DNA of 49,970 bases, taken from positions 1-49,970 of the forward strand of contig JACQUZ010000152.1 of the NCBI GenBank assembly GCA_016210055.1. The letters are read 5' to 3'. The notes beneath the pieces are model-generated. The model made no database searches. It saw only the letters and a program-made list of their open reading frames with translations, and was not told the origin of the DNA. Shown here piece by piece: positions 1 through 9,632 of this stretch. The translations under genes were made by a program, and so were the position numbers. The DNA comes from Deltaproteobacteria bacterium (GTDB lineage Bacteria; Myxococcota_A; Polyangia; Haliangiales; SHYZ01). The stretch's first letter is position 1. Each line of letters starts with the position of its first letter.

Positions 1-63
1 GAGCACCTCTCCCTTTTCGTCAAGTCGCTCGCCGCGGTGAAGGTCGTGAAGGTCGGGGAGTAG
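1..63 (+). CDS. C-terminal end of an unknown protein (partial)
   Basis: Frame 1 is open from the window edge to a TAG at 61-63 and encodes about 20 residues ending in VKVVKVGE. Nothing identifies the family. It is called only because the reading frame is open from the first base and ends about 115 bp before the next gene on the same strand. It could also be chance. Confidence 0.4.
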   Translation, partial: EHLSLFVKSLAAVKVVKVGE

Positions 64-110
64 GACGGCTCGGGCGCAAAACCTCATCACACACGACACA
101 CGACCGCAAG

Positions 111-135
111 CCTCTCGCGCGACACCTCTCGCGCG
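111..135. repeat. Direct repeat CCTCTCGCGCG x2 upstream of the FHA regulator
   Basis: Two identical 11-mers, CCTCTCGCGCG at 111-121 and 125-135, are separated by 3 bp. They lie 45-69 bp before the GTG start at 180. The 10-base core CTCTCGCGCG recurs inside the inverted repeat near 19938-19947. A regulator site is possible, but CG-rich words like this can arise by chance in GC-rich DNA. Confidence 0.4.
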
Positions 136-179
136 GCCGCTTGCCTCCCCACTCGGCGCGCGATACATCATGAGGTGCC

Positions 180-1607
180 GTGCACGACAGCGGAATTACC
201 CTTTCCACGAGCGATGGTCGCAGGAGAAACGTCGGGAGTGCCCCTCTCCACCCATTCCTGTGTCTTGTCTTGCAGGGTCAAAAGCCGCTGGCGCCGTCAA
301 GTCGCCATTCCCTGGAAGGCGTCGATCGCGTCATCTTTGGACGTGGGCCGGTCCACGAGATCGTCCGTCGAGAAGAGGCTGGACAAAGGCTCCTCGTCGT
401 GCGCATCCCAGACCCCTGGATGTCCGCGACGCACGCCCAGCTCGTGAACGTCCTATCGCGCTGGGTCCTCGAGGACACCTGCTCCCGCAACGGGACCCTG
501 GTCAATGGCGTGGCGCAGGTGCGCGCCGCCCTGGCGGATAGCGATGTCCTGGAGCTTGGCCGGACCTTCTTCTTGTACCGGGATGCAGGGCCACCGATTC
601 CTTCGATCCAGGCCGACTATGAGGTCTCGGCGGCCGACAAGAGACCGGGGCTGGTCACGCTGTCCCCGTCCCTCAAGCGCGACTTCGAAGTGCTGGCCCA
701 GGTGGCGCCTTCGACCGTGTCGATAATCCTTTCCGGGGAATCGGGCACGGGGAAGGAGGTCATCGCTCGCGCCATCCACGCCCTCTCGGGCCGGTCCGGA
801 CCACTCGTCCCGATTAACTGCGGGGCGCTTCCAGAAACATTGATCGAGAGCGAGCTCTTTGGCCACCGCAAGGGGGCCTTTTCGGGCGCGACCGAAGACC
901 GTCCGGGCCTCATCCGCAGCGCAGACCGCGGGACCTTGTTCCTCGACGAAATCGGGGATCTGCCGGCCTCTTCACAGGCAGCGTTTCTTAGGGTCCTCCA
1001 GGAGCGGGAGGTGACCCCGGTGGGCGGGACGCGCCCCATCCCTATCGACCTGCGCGTGGTGGCCGCCACGCATCGAGACCTTGGCCAGCTGGTCGACGAC
1101 GGGAAGTTCCGAGCCGATCTCCTAGCGCGCCTCTCCGGGCATTTCGCATTCCTCCCGCCACTTCGGGAGCGACGGGAAGACATGGGGCTCGTCATCGCGT
1201 CCCTCCTTCTGCGGCTCGCCCAAGAAAGGGCGGACCAGGTGGCGCTGTCGGGGGAAGCGGCTCGCGCCCTGCTTCTCCACGACTGGCCGCTCAACGTGCG
1301 CGAGCTCGAGAAGTGCCTTGAGAAGGCCCTCGTCCTATCTGGCGCGGGGGCCGTTGAGCGCTCGCACGTTGTGCCCAACGCCGCGATGGCGCTGGGCAGC
1401 CGAGCGGGGTCCACGGGCGCTGCACCCGTATCGGGCTCGCGCGCCCTGTCGGACGAAGACGGGCAGCGTCGAGAAGAGCTGATCGCCCTTCTCACGCAGC
1501 ATTCCGGGAACGTGAGCGCCGTGGCACGCGCCATGGGGAAGGCTCGGGTGCAGATCCGAAGGTGGCTCAAGCGCTTTCAGATTGACGCGGAAGCGTACCG
1601 TCGGTAA
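180..1607 (+). CDS. FHA-domain sigma-54-dependent transcriptional activator
   Basis: Bacterial enhancer-binding protein of 475 residues that should remodel sigma-54 RNA polymerase by ATP hydrolysis. Its sensor is an N-terminal FHA domain (about 45-135) with GR at 54-55, a SATH motif near 82-85 and NGT..NG near 104-110, so it probably reads a phosphothreonine set by a Ser/Thr kinase. The AAA+ domain has Walker A GESGTGKE (186-193), the sigma-54-contact loop as GAFSGA (232-237; usual form GAFTGA) and Walker B GTLFLDEIGD (251-260). A Fis-type helix-turn-helix closes the protein (about 430-465). The start is GTG with GAGG four bases upstream. It converges 11 bp from the minus-strand gene at 1619-3031 and is a good candidate regulator of that operon, by proximity only. 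Confidence 0.93.
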   Translation: MHDSGITLSTSDGRRRNVGSAPLHPFLCLVLQGQKPLAPSSRHSLEGVDRVIFGRGPVHEIVRREEAGQRLLVVRIPDPWMSATHAQLVNVLSRWVLEDTCSRNGTLVNGVAQVRAALADSDVLELGRTFFLYRDAGPPIPSIQADYEVSAADKRPGLVTLSPSLKRDFEVLAQVAPSTVSIILSGESGTGKEVIARAIHALSGRSGPLVPINCGALPETLIESELFGHRKGAFSGATEDRPGLIRSADRGTLFLDEIGDLPASSQAAFLRVLQEREVTPVGGTRPIPIDLRVVAATHRDLGQLVDDGKFRADLLARLSGHFAFLPPLRERREDMGLVIASLLLRLAQERADQVALSGEAARALLLHDWPLNVRELEKCLEKALVLSGAGAVERSHVVPNAAMALGSRAGSTGAAPVSGSRALSDEDGQRREELIALLTQHSGNVSAVARAMGKARVQIRRWLKRFQIDAEAYRR

Positions 1608-1618
1608 TTGCGGCCCGA

Positions 1619-3031
1619 CTACTTGGGGCAATGGGTGGCGTACCAGGACGAGAGCTCGGCTTCCGGGCAATGAACCTTGGCCTTCATGCGCTGGTCAATG
1701 GCGTCGAGGACGGCCCCCGCGACCTTTTGAAACGGTGCTCGGGCTTCGCCCCGCGCGGCCGCAGCGAAAGCACTCCGCGCGGCTGCCCGAAGGGTGGGTC
1801 CGTCCTCGCGGGTAAACAGGACGAGGATGCGCGATAGATAATCGTCGACGTCTTCTTGGCTGACGAGATCGTTGTAGCAATTGCCTAGAGCCACCCCCGC
1901 TTCCAGCTCGCGAAGGTACGAGCTCACGGCGACCACGTAGTCGGTGTTGCCGAGACAGCTCTCGATGAGCTTGTCGTGGCACTGCCTCGCCACCCGCTCT
2001 GCATCGCCGGACCACCCTCCCTGATTGAAGAGGAGCGCCACTACCTTGGCCATGGCCTGGCCATCGGCGGCCGTGGAAAACCAGGCGTCCGGGTCGGGCA
2101 TGCCGAGCTGCGTTAGCCTCGCGTAGGTGAAGACGTCGTAGTACGCCTTGACGAACGCCGAGCTGGCGAAGTTGTCCCGCCCCGTCGCCGCCTGGTTGGT
2201 CGAGCTCACGACGCCCTCGTGCGTGGTGCTCGTGCAATCGAGCTCGCCCGGGTACATTCGGCACATCTCCACCCACGCTGTAGTCGACTCAATCTGCAGG
2301 CAACCGTCGGCGTAGGAGTTCGGCCTTCTCTCGAGACGCCCGGACTGGAATGGGTCGTCTACGGGCAGGATTTCGGAGCACCCCATGTAGGACTCCTTGA
2401 GGGCGGTGGCGAAGAACATCGACGGGGAAAGGCGAAGGTCTATCCCTTCCTTGGCCACCTCGGCGACTTGCTTGGAAGCATGTGCGGCCGCAAGGGCCCA
2501 GGAGGCGTGGGGCACGTAGAACTTCACGTCGTACTCGCCCCAGACCGGGCCAGTGAGGGTCATGGGACCGGGGACCGGGACCGGGCAGGTGGTAGGGCTC
2601 GGCGGGTCGGGCGGCGGCGGCGGGTTCGTCTTTTGGCAGCCTGACGCCAGGCACTCCATGCGCCGATGCTCGCCCTCTGCGCCCTCCTCGATCTCACAGG
2701 TGATCTTCGCGCACGTGGACAGGACGGGGTCGGAAGTGATCGCCTTCCCGGTGTCGTCTACCGAGATCAAGCAGTCCGTTCTCTTCCCGAGGCATTCGGG
2801 GCTGCAGGTGCACGAGAGCGAGGTTCCATTGCAGTCGGTGAATCGGCAAGAGCAGGACCGACCCGTGGGTGGCGGTGCGCCATAGCAGGGCGGCTCGGGC
2901 TTGGGTGGTGGCGGCGTGACCGAGGCGTCGGGCCCTGGGTTAGGGCCAGGATCGCCTCCGGCGATATCGCCACCGCAGCCAGGAAGGCTCGAAAGGAGAA
3001 CCACAAGTGCCGTGAGCCAGAGTTTCATCAT
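1619..3031 (-). CDS. Cys-rich lipoprotein with a lysozyme/transglycosylase-like domain
   Basis: Predicted lipoprotein of 470 residues. A hydrophobic signal ends in the lipobox LPGC (Cys19), followed by a Gly/Pro linker and a region with about 14 cysteines (residues 49-132), then a Pro-rich spacer. From about 170 the pattern FFATALKES...DGCLQIE (around 206-248) matches the lysozyme fold of lytic transglycosylases, where the Glu of the ALKES-type motif (Glu213) is catalytic. I infer cleavage of peptidoglycan or a related glycan; no exact family is recognised. The start is the ATG at 3031 with AGGGG upstream; the frame stays open further upstream, but that part lacks signal-peptide character. 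It is the last of four minus-strand genes, 43 bp after rmuC. Confidence 0.8.
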   Translation of the reverse strand: MMKLWLTALVVLLSSLPGCGGDIAGGDPGPNPGPDASVTPPPPKPEPPCYGAPPPTGRSCSCRFTDCNGTSLSCTCSPECLGKRTDCLISVDDTGKAITSDPVLSTCAKITCEIEEGAEGEHRRMECLASGCQKTNPPPPPDPPSPTTCPVPVPGPMTLTGPVWGEYDVKFYVPHASWALAAAHASKQVAEVAKEGIDLRLSPSMFFATALKESYMGCSEILPVDDPFQSGRLERRPNSYADGCLQIESTTAWVEMCRMYPGELDCTSTTHEGVVSSTNQAATGRDNFASSAFVKAYYDVFTYARLTQLGMPDPDAWFSTAADGQAMAKVVALLFNQGGWSGDAERVARQCHDKLIESCLGNTDYVVAVSSYLRELEAGVALGNCYNDLVSQEDVDDYLSRILVLFTREDGPTLRAAARSAFAAAARGEARAPFQKVAGAVLDAIDQRMKAKVHCPEAELSSWYATHCPK

Positions 3032-3074
3032 CGCACCCCTCTCATGTACAGAGGGGGGTGCGGGGTGGATCGGG

Positions 3075-4469
3075 TCAGGCCGTGGCCTCCTCCACGCCCT
3101 CCAGCCGCCGTGGGGCAGCCGCGATCGGCTCCATGAGACCGAGCTCCGCCCCGTCCGCCGCTCCCAAGTCCCTGAACCTACGTGCCGTGACCAGGACACG
3201 GGTCTCCAGGGAGCCCACGGCACGGTTGTATGCATCGACCGTCCCCTCGATCCCCTTGCGCATGGCGGCAAAATGACCGGAAAACACGCGGAGGCGGTCA
3301 TACAGCTCGCGTCCCAGCCGGCTGATCTCTTCGGCGTTCCTGGCTAGCTGTTCCTGGCGCCAGCCGTATGCCACCGCCCGAAGCAGCGCGATCAACGTAG
3401 TGGGCGTAGCCACGATGACGCGCTGGTCGACGCCAAATTCGATGAGCGATGGGTCGTGCTCCAGAGCGGCGGAGAAAAAGGGCTCGCCCGGCAAGAACAT
3501 CACCACGAACTCCGGCGTCGGCGAAAGATGGCTCCAGTACGCCTTGCTCCCCAGCTTGATGACGTGGGCACGTACCTGGCGGGCGTGCTCGGTAAGCTTT
3601 TCGCGGCGGGCGTCGTCGCTCTGGGCTTCCAGGGCTTCGAGGTACGCGGCAAGGGGAGCCTTGGCGTCCACCACAACATGCTTCTTGCCGGGCAAGCGCA
3701 CGACCATGTCTGGGCGCAGGCGGTGCCCTTCCCCGTCATCGTCCAAGGTGGCCTGCGTGATGAAGTCGCAGTGCTCCAGCATGCCGGCCATCTCCACGAC
3801 ACGCTGCAGCTGAATTTCTCCCCAGCGGCCGCGAGCGGCTGGCGCCCTGAGCGCGCGGACGAGCTGCGAGGTCTCCAGGTAGAGCTGAGCCTGGGTGCCG
3901 GCTAGGGACTTGACCTGCTCGGCGAGCTGAGCGTACGCGCCAATACGCGCCTTTTCCAGCTCTTGCACTTTTTGGTCAACCCCGTTCAACGAGTCCTTGA
4001 GCGGCCGCACCAGCTCTTCGATTGCCTTTTGACGCTGTTCGAGCTCGCCCCGGGCACCTTCTTGGTAGCGCTCGAAGGTGCCTTTTGCGAGCTCCAGGAA
4101 CGCCTGCTGGCTCTTCTGCAACGTCTCTGCAGAGAGGGCGCGGAACGCGTCGCGCAGCGACTGTCCCGCCTGTTCGACGATGGCGAGTTTTTCCGCCGCG
4201 GCCCCACGCTCCTCGGCAAGGGAAATCTTCAGGCCGCCGATTTCTTGCTGGAGCGAAGAGGCGCGCTCCTCGAGATCCTGGGCGCGCCGCCGCAGGTCGT
4301 CCCGCTCTCGCTCGGTGGCCGCCAGCCGCTCCTTGAGGGCCGCCTGCTCCGCTCCCAGCACTCCTGCCTGCTGCGCCAGCCGCGTGCGGAAATACGCCCA
4401 CGCCAGGGCAACGCCGCACGCAGCGCCGAGTGACACGAATGGCCATGCTGAATCCACGCTCGCCTCCAT
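3075..4469 (-). CDS. rmuC: DNA recombination protein RmuC
   Basis: 464-residue RmuC-family protein. In E. coli RmuC limits inversion at short inverted repeats and is thought to act as a nuclease-like factor; the biochemical reaction is not settled. One N-terminal membrane segment (about 9-27) is followed by a long Ala/Glu/Arg coiled coil (about 30-190) and the conserved RmuC core, with [17 protein letters not shown] and the later VVDAKAPL and [15 protein letters not shown] stretches. The length is normal for the family. It lies between two lipoprotein genes (31 bp and 43 bp gaps) on the same strand, so it is probably co-transcribed with envelope proteins although its own role is DNA-related. 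Confidence 0.93.
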   Translation of the reverse strand: MEASVDSAWPFVSLGAACGVALAWAYFRTRLAQQAGVLGAEQAALKERLAATERERDDLRRRAQDLEERASSLQQEIGGLKISLAEERGAAAEKLAIVEQAGQSLRDAFRALSAETLQKSQQAFLELAKGTFERYQEGARGELEQRQKAIEELVRPLKDSLNGVDQKVQELEKARIGAYAQLAEQVKSLAGTQAQLYLETSQLVRALRAPAARGRWGEIQLQRVVEMAGMLEHCDFITQATLDDDGEGHRLRPDMVVRLPGKKHVVVDAKAPLAAYLEALEAQSDDARREKLTEHARQVRAHVIKLGSKAYWSHLSPTPEFVVMFLPGEPFFSAALEHDPSLIEFGVDQRVIVATPTTLIALLRAVAYGWRQEQLARNAEEISRLGRELYDRLRVFSGHFAAMRKGIEGTVDAYNRAVGSLETRVLVTARRFRDLGAADGAELGLMEPIAAAPRRLEGVEEATA

Positions 4470-4500
4470 GACCGAGCATGCATGGGGGGGCTGACGGTTG

Positions 4501-5910
4501 TTACCCAGGATTCGGAACCTCCCACGTCCGAAAGACCGGTGTCACGTCCTTCCCGGACGTCTTCTCGAACAGGTCATGCACGAAATGCCACTGCGGCCGG
4601 CCGCCGGGGACCTGTGACGGGCTCAAGGTATTCAGCTCGCGGAAGAAGTCGGCGTAGAACTTCCAGCCGTACGCGTACTGGAACTGGAGCAAGAAGCAGA
4701 GCCCTCCCCACGCATCCCAGGTGTTGTAGCTGCCCTTGGCAGAAGGGCACCCCGTAACGTTGTCGACCGGTGGGATGCCCAGCGCCTCGAGGGCGTGGAC
4801 GCTGAAGATGTTCGGCCAGGATTCGAGCGACCTGTCTTGGTAGTTCCAAGCGCCGTGGACAAAGGTGAAGTCGTGGCCCAGCTCGTGCGCAAACCCCCAC
4901 ACCTGCGCTCGCTCGGGGGGAGCGCCGGCATTGGAAATGCGGTCCTCGCTGGACACCTCGACGAGGCTTGACGCCATGCGGACAGGGTTACCGGCCAGCA
5001 TGTATCCGGGCTGCGTGCCGTCGGGGAAGAAACGCAGCCGTTGACCATGTTGTGGTCTCGCGCCCCGGAGCTTCTCATGGAGCTCGTAGATGGCGTCGAG
5101 CCGTTCCAGCGCGGCAAGGAGAATAGCCTGGTCCGCTTTCGCGGTCCGCGTGGGCAACGTGACAAGGACGTGCTCGCCAGCCAGCTCCACCCAGCCGGAG
5201 GTCACCTTGCCGAAGTCGTACTGGGCCACTGCCCCGGAAGCAACGGTCGGAGCCGTATCGCCAGTGCTGGTCACCGTGACGTTCTTGGCACCGGTGGCGT
5301 TCCGCCGCGTCTCATAGGTCTCGCCGAGATCATTGCTCGGCAAGGCGCCCACGTAGAGGATTCCATCCTTGTCTGCGGTGAACGTCCCTTGGCCAGAAAT
5401 GCAGGTGAGCGCCTTGTCCTTGTAATGGAGGCCGATGCGCGCGACGAAATCGCCGACCACGCAGGGGCCATGGTCGATGCTCTCCCCCGCGTCGCCGCCG
5501 ATGTTCCAGGTGCCGCTTTCGGCGATGGTCGCTTTTTGGCCCGCGCGCAGGTAGAGACCTGTGTTGACCCAGTTCTGCGCGGCTGGGACCTGGAACGTGC
5601 GCTTGCCATAGGGCCCGGCTGGGCTCACGGAGACGCAGGTCCACTTGTCGTCAGCATAGCAATCCTTCTCCCCGCCCCCGGCATCCACCGGGCCGCCCCC
5701 GGCGTCCCATGAGGCGTCGGCGACACCTGCGTCTGTCCGTGGGACCTCGGCGTCCCGGGCGGCGTCGGCTCTACCAAGGTGGCCCGCATCGCTTGCGTGG
5801 CCACTGATCTCGCCAGCCGGGGAGCAGCCCCCGAAGAGAAGTGCGAGGGCAAGGGCCGCCACGAGAGCTGACGGCCGTATCCCTTTGTTGGATCGGCGGT
5901 CCAAGGACAT
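4501..5910 (-). CDS. Lipoprotein with LecA-like lectin domain and M60-like metallopeptidase domain
   Basis: 469-residue predicted lipoprotein with lipobox FGGC (Cys29) and an Asp/Ala/Gly linker (to about 80). Residues 105-215 resemble the PA-IL/LecA galactose-binding fold: an [20 protein letters not shown] segment, a Cys-containing turn, and [20 protein letters not shown] near the end. From about 245 the protein resembles M60/enhancin-like peptidases, with TLPT, a GYMLAGNP segment and zinc motif HELGHD (342-347). Such peptidases cut O-glycosylated proteins, and a lectin domain would fit that substrate choice; this is inference. The ATG at 5910 is preferred because GGAG sits five bases upstream; the GTG at 5916 overlaps that site. 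Spacing to neighbours on the same strand is 31 and 37 bp. Confidence 0.82.
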   Translation of the reverse strand: MSLDRRSNKGIRPSALVAALALALLFGGCSPAGEISGHASDAGHLGRADAARDAEVPRTDAGVADASWDAGGGPVDAGGGEKDCYADDKWTCVSVSPAGPYGKRTFQVPAAQNWVNTGLYLRAGQKATIAESGTWNIGGDAGESIDHGPCVVGDFVARIGLHYKDKALTCISGQGTFTADKDGILYVGALPSNDLGETYETRRNATGAKNVTVTSTGDTAPTVASGAVAQYDFGKVTSGWVELAGEHVLVTLPTRTAKADQAILLAALERLDAIYELHEKLRGARPQHGQRLRFFPDGTQPGYMLAGNPVRMASSLVEVSSEDRISNAGAPPERAQVWGFAHELGHDFTFVHGAWNYQDRSLESWPNIFSVHALEALGIPPVDNVTGCPSAKGSYNTWDAWGGLCFLLQFQYAYGWKFYADFFRELNTLSPSQVPGGRPQWHFVHDLFEKTSGKDVTPVFRTWEVPNPG

Positions 5911-5947
5911 TGTCACTCCGTTTTGTCAGTACCCCGCCTTGGGATGC

Positions 5948-6883
5948 CTAGCGCTTCGCCGCCTCGGCCTTGGCCGCAGGCTTCGCCGCCTCGGCCTTGG
6001 CGTCATTCCCCTTGGCATCCTTCGTCCGGGTGCCCTGGACATTGGCAGGGGCCTGCGCCGCAGGGGCGGGAGCACCGGTGGGCACGGCGGCGGCAACTGA
6101 CTTGTCCGCACCGAGGAGCCGCTCGCGGGCCGCCCGCTGCTGCTCCGCCGTCGCGCGGACCTCGGCTTGCTCCTTCTCGCCAGCCGCTTTCAGCGCTGCC
6201 TTTTCGGCCTCGAGCGCTGCTGCGCGGGCCTTGCGTTCCTTATCCCACGCGGCCGCTTCTTTTTGCTGGGCGCTCGTCCGCACCGCGCGCACCGCTTCTT
6301 GCGCGCTCTTCTCCGCTTGGCGAGCCTTGTCCTCGGACGCCTTGAGCTCGTCGCGGACGGCCTTTAGCTCGGCCTGCAAGGCGCTGGCGGACACCTTGAG
6401 CGCAGCCTCGCGTTCCTGCCTGGCCATCAAGGCCGCCGCCTTGCGGGCTTGTGCCGCTTTAGCGATGGCCTGGGCGGCTGCCTCGCGCAGTCGCTTGAGC
6501 TCGGCCGCCCGCTCGTTAGGAGTGAGCTCCGTGCCTGGCTTGGGGAGCGGCGCGGCGGCGGCGGCGACGGGTTCCGGTTTTGTCACGGGCTTGGGATCGA
6601 TGGCCTGGGGTTCCGCAGCCTTGGCGTCACTCGCCGGACTGCTGGGATCGCTCGCTGCTGCCTTGTTGTCGCTCGCAGGGATTGCCTCGGCCGGTGTTGG
6701 AGCAGAGACCTCGGTGCCTGGCTGGGCTGCCGCCACTGGCTCGGGTACCGCCTGACCCGTCCCTGCAGAGCCTGCCGCCGGCATGGTCGTTGCCGGCATG
6801 GATTGCGTGCGGGGCGCACACCCCAGGAATGAGACCGCGCCGAGCAGCGCGAGGTGCTTTCGTGCTCCATGAAACCAATGCAT
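5948..6883 (-). CDS. Ala/Lys/Glu-rich coiled-coil lipoprotein
   Basis: Predicted 311-residue lipoprotein: basic N-terminus, hydrophobic run and lipobox FLGC (Cys22). Residues 30-125 are low-complexity Ala/Pro/Thr, and 135-255 form a continuous charged coiled coil rich in Ala, Glu, Lys and Arg. The tail repeats AKAEAAKPA-like units. No enzymatic motif is visible. A periplasmic spacer or peptidoglycan-associated scaffold is possible. ATG at 6883 has AAAGGAG six bases upstream, which rejects the longer frame reaching 7045. It is the first gene of the four-gene minus-strand block and follows the sigma-54-like promoter at 6951-6966. Confidence 0.8.
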   Translation of the reverse strand: MHWFHGARKHLALLGAVSFLGCAPRTQSMPATTMPAAGSAGTGQAVPEPVAAAQPGTEVSAPTPAEAIPASDNKAAASDPSSPASDAKAAEPQAIDPKPVTKPEPVAAAAAPLPKPGTELTPNERAAELKRLREAAAQAIAKAAQARKAAALMARQEREAALKVSASALQAELKAVRDELKASEDKARQAEKSAQEAVRAVRTSAQQKEAAAWDKERKARAAALEAEKAALKAAGEKEQAEVRATAEQQRAARERLLGADKSVAAAVPTGAPAPAAQAPANVQGTRTKDAKGNDAKAEAAKPAAKAEAAKR

Positions 6884-6950
6884 TCTCGACTCCTTTTTCC
6901 CTATTTCGTGGTTCCGCGAAGCGGAGGGTTCTCCGTGAGGCGCACGCTGC

Positions 6951-6966
6951 TGCATCCAAGGGGCCA
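6951..6966 (-). promoter_or_regulatory. Candidate sigma-54 promoter of the lipoprotein operon
   Basis: Read on the minus strand this is TGGCCCCTTGGATGCA: GG and GC are separated by exactly 10 bases, with TGGC at -24 and ATGCA (one mismatch to TTGCA) at -12. Transcription would start near 6940, about 57 bases before the ATG at 6883. GG-N10-GC alone is common in GC-rich DNA; the extra matches and position raise it above background. Confidence 0.45.
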
Positions 6967-7027
6967 ATTCAGTACTGCCAGGTTTTCGGTAGTTGCGGGC
7001 GCAAGGGGGACGCCAAGGCCACCAAGC

Positions 7028-7044
7028 TGGGGGTGCGTACCCCA
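7028..7044. promoter_or_regulatory. Palindrome at enhancer distance from the sigma-54-like promoter
   Basis: TGGGGGTGCGTACCCCA is a near-perfect palindrome (arms GGGGT and ACCCC around GCGT). It lies about 90-105 bp upstream of the predicted start near 6940, the usual distance for an enhancer-binding protein site. It could equally serve the divergent ABC transporter operon starting at 7156. Confidence 0.35.
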
Positions 7045-7155
7045 CGCGCGCTACCCTCGCATTCTGAGATGCCGCTTTGAGGGCAGGACAGAACTGGTAA
7101 ATAGCACGCCCCCCACCTTTCCCCTCCCCACGTTTTCGACTATTTTTCCGAGGCC

Positions 7156-8123
<968 letters not shown>

Positions 8124-8127
<4 letters not shown>

Positions 8128-8888
8128 TCGGCTACGGCACCCGCACCCTTTTTGTGAAGGAGGTACGTCGCTTCATGCGCGTGCCTGGCCAGACGGTCCT
8201 TTCCCCAGTCGTCACGACCGTCCTGTACCTGGCCGTTTTCGGATTTGCCCTCGGAGGACGACTCAAGGACGTGGGGGGAGTTCCCTACTTCGACTTTATT
8301 GTCCCCGGCCTCGTCGCCATGGGGATCTTGTCCAATTCGTTCCTCAACAGCGCCTCATCGCTCATGATGATGAAGATGCAGGGCACGCTCGTCGACCTTC
8401 TGGTCACTCCACTTTCCCACGCACAGGTGACGCTCGCAGTGGTAGCGGCAGCCGCCAGCCGCGGGCTCATCGTGGGCGTGCTCACGTGGCTCGCAGCGAT
8501 CCTTCTCCAGGGCACTGTGCACGTGGCCCATCCTTTTCAAGCGATAGCCGTTTCGGTCCTCACGAGCATCGGCCTCGGCGCCCTGGGGCTATTCGCTGGT
8601 ATTTGGGCCGAGAAGTTCGAGCAAATCAATTTCATCCCGATCTTCGTGATTGCTCCACTGACCTTTCTGGGAGGGGTTTTTTACGACGTGCGGGCACTCC
8701 CGGGGGCACTTTCGCTGCTCTCCCATCTCAATCCGGTCCTATATCTGGTAGAAGGGATGCGCCACGCGCTGAATGGCAACTCGGCGGTGCATCCGGGACT
8801 GGCGCTCTTTTTCTTGCTCATGCTCGATGTCGTGTCAGTGTCGCTCTGTATTCTGGTGCTCCGCAGGGGGTGGAAGCTGAGGGTCTAG
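8124..8888 (+). CDS. ABC-2 type transporter permease (YadH-like)
   Basis: 254-residue membrane protein with about six hydrophobic segments and the ABC-2 hallmark near the C-terminus, GGVFYDVRALP followed by HLNPVLYLVEGMR. It forms the channel of the exporter whose ATPase is encoded just upstream; the ATG overlaps that gene's TGA by four bases, indicating translational coupling. The frame is open much further upstream, but that part is antisense-like shadow of the ATPase gene, so the coupled ATG is chosen. Substrate unknown. Confidence 0.92.
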
Positions 8889-8930
8889 CGGCCGGGTCTT
8901 TAGGCCGAGCAAAGGATCGAGGAGGTTCTC

Positions 8931-9602
8931 ATGGCACGAGCAAAGGTGGGTGTCCTTCTTTCTGGGTGTGGCGTGTATGACGGTGCGGAGATCCATGAGT
9001 CCGTGGTAACGCTCCTCGCCCTCGACCGCGCGGGCGCCGAGGCCATCTGCATGGCGCCCAACGTGAACCAGCTCCACGTGGTCAATCACTTGTCTGGCGA
9101 CGTCTCGGGAGAGAAGGCCAGAAACGTCCTTACGGAGTCGGCGCGCATCGCTCGTGGCAAGGTTCGCGACCTCGGCACCGTGAATCCAAGCGAGCTCGAT
9201 GCCCTCATTCTCCCCGGCGGCTACGGAGCTGCCAAGAACTTGAGCGACTACGCCATTAAGGGAGCCGACTGCACGGTCCACCCTGATGTCGCACGCCTTA
9301 TCAAGACAATGCACGCCGCAGGAAAGCCGATCGGCGCCCTCTGCATCGCGCCAGCTGTCGTTGCCCGCGTGCTCGGCGCCGAAAGGCCCCGCCTGACCAT
9401 TGGAAACGACGCCTCTACCGCTGCCACGCTCGAAGCCATGGGTGCTCGCCACCAAGCGTGCTCGGTGCGGGACATCGTCGTCGACTACGAGGCCAGGATC
9501 CTAAGCACGCCCGCGTACATGCTCGCAGAGGCCATTGGCGAAGCCGCTTCGGGGATAGAGAAGCTCGTGCACGAAATCCTCGCCATGGTTGCCAAGGAAT
9601 AA
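8931..9602 (+). CDS. elbB: ElbB-like glyoxalase (DJ-1/PfpI superfamily)
   Basis: 223-residue member of the ElbB (SCRP-27A) group of the class I glutamine amidotransferase-like/DJ-1 superfamily. E. coli ElbB has glyoxalase III-type activity and a loose link to isoprenoid synthesis. The opening VGVLLSGCGVYDGAEIHES, the ALILPGGYGAAKNL segment and the nucleophile elbow GALCIAPAV (Cys) are all characteristic, and the length is normal. GAGGAGG sits six bases before the ATG. It starts 42 bp after the ABC permease, on the same strand, and may be in that operon; the functional link is not evident. Confidence 0.94.
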   Translation: MARAKVGVLLSGCGVYDGAEIHESVVTLLALDRAGAEAICMAPNVNQLHVVNHLSGDVSGEKARNVLTESARIARGKVRDLGTVNPSELDALILPGGYGAAKNLSDYAIKGADCTVHPDVARLIKTMHAAGKPIGALCIAPAVVARVLGAERPRLTIGNDASTAATLEAMGARHQACSVRDIVVDYEARILSTPAYMLAEAIGEAASGIEKLVHEILAMVAKE

Positions 9603-9632
9603 CCTTAAGACCCCAAGCAAGAGGGATTACCC

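Noticed and set aside
617..1570. 317-codon frame antisense to the FHA activator
   Set aside because: Ser/Arg-rich shadow with no domain; the sense strand has all enhancer-binding protein motifs.
6913..6925. Hairpin TCCGC-GAA-GCGGA, similar to the one at 39862-39876
   Set aside because: Short CG palindromes with a GAA loop can arise by chance here; neither has a T-run, so I do not call terminators.
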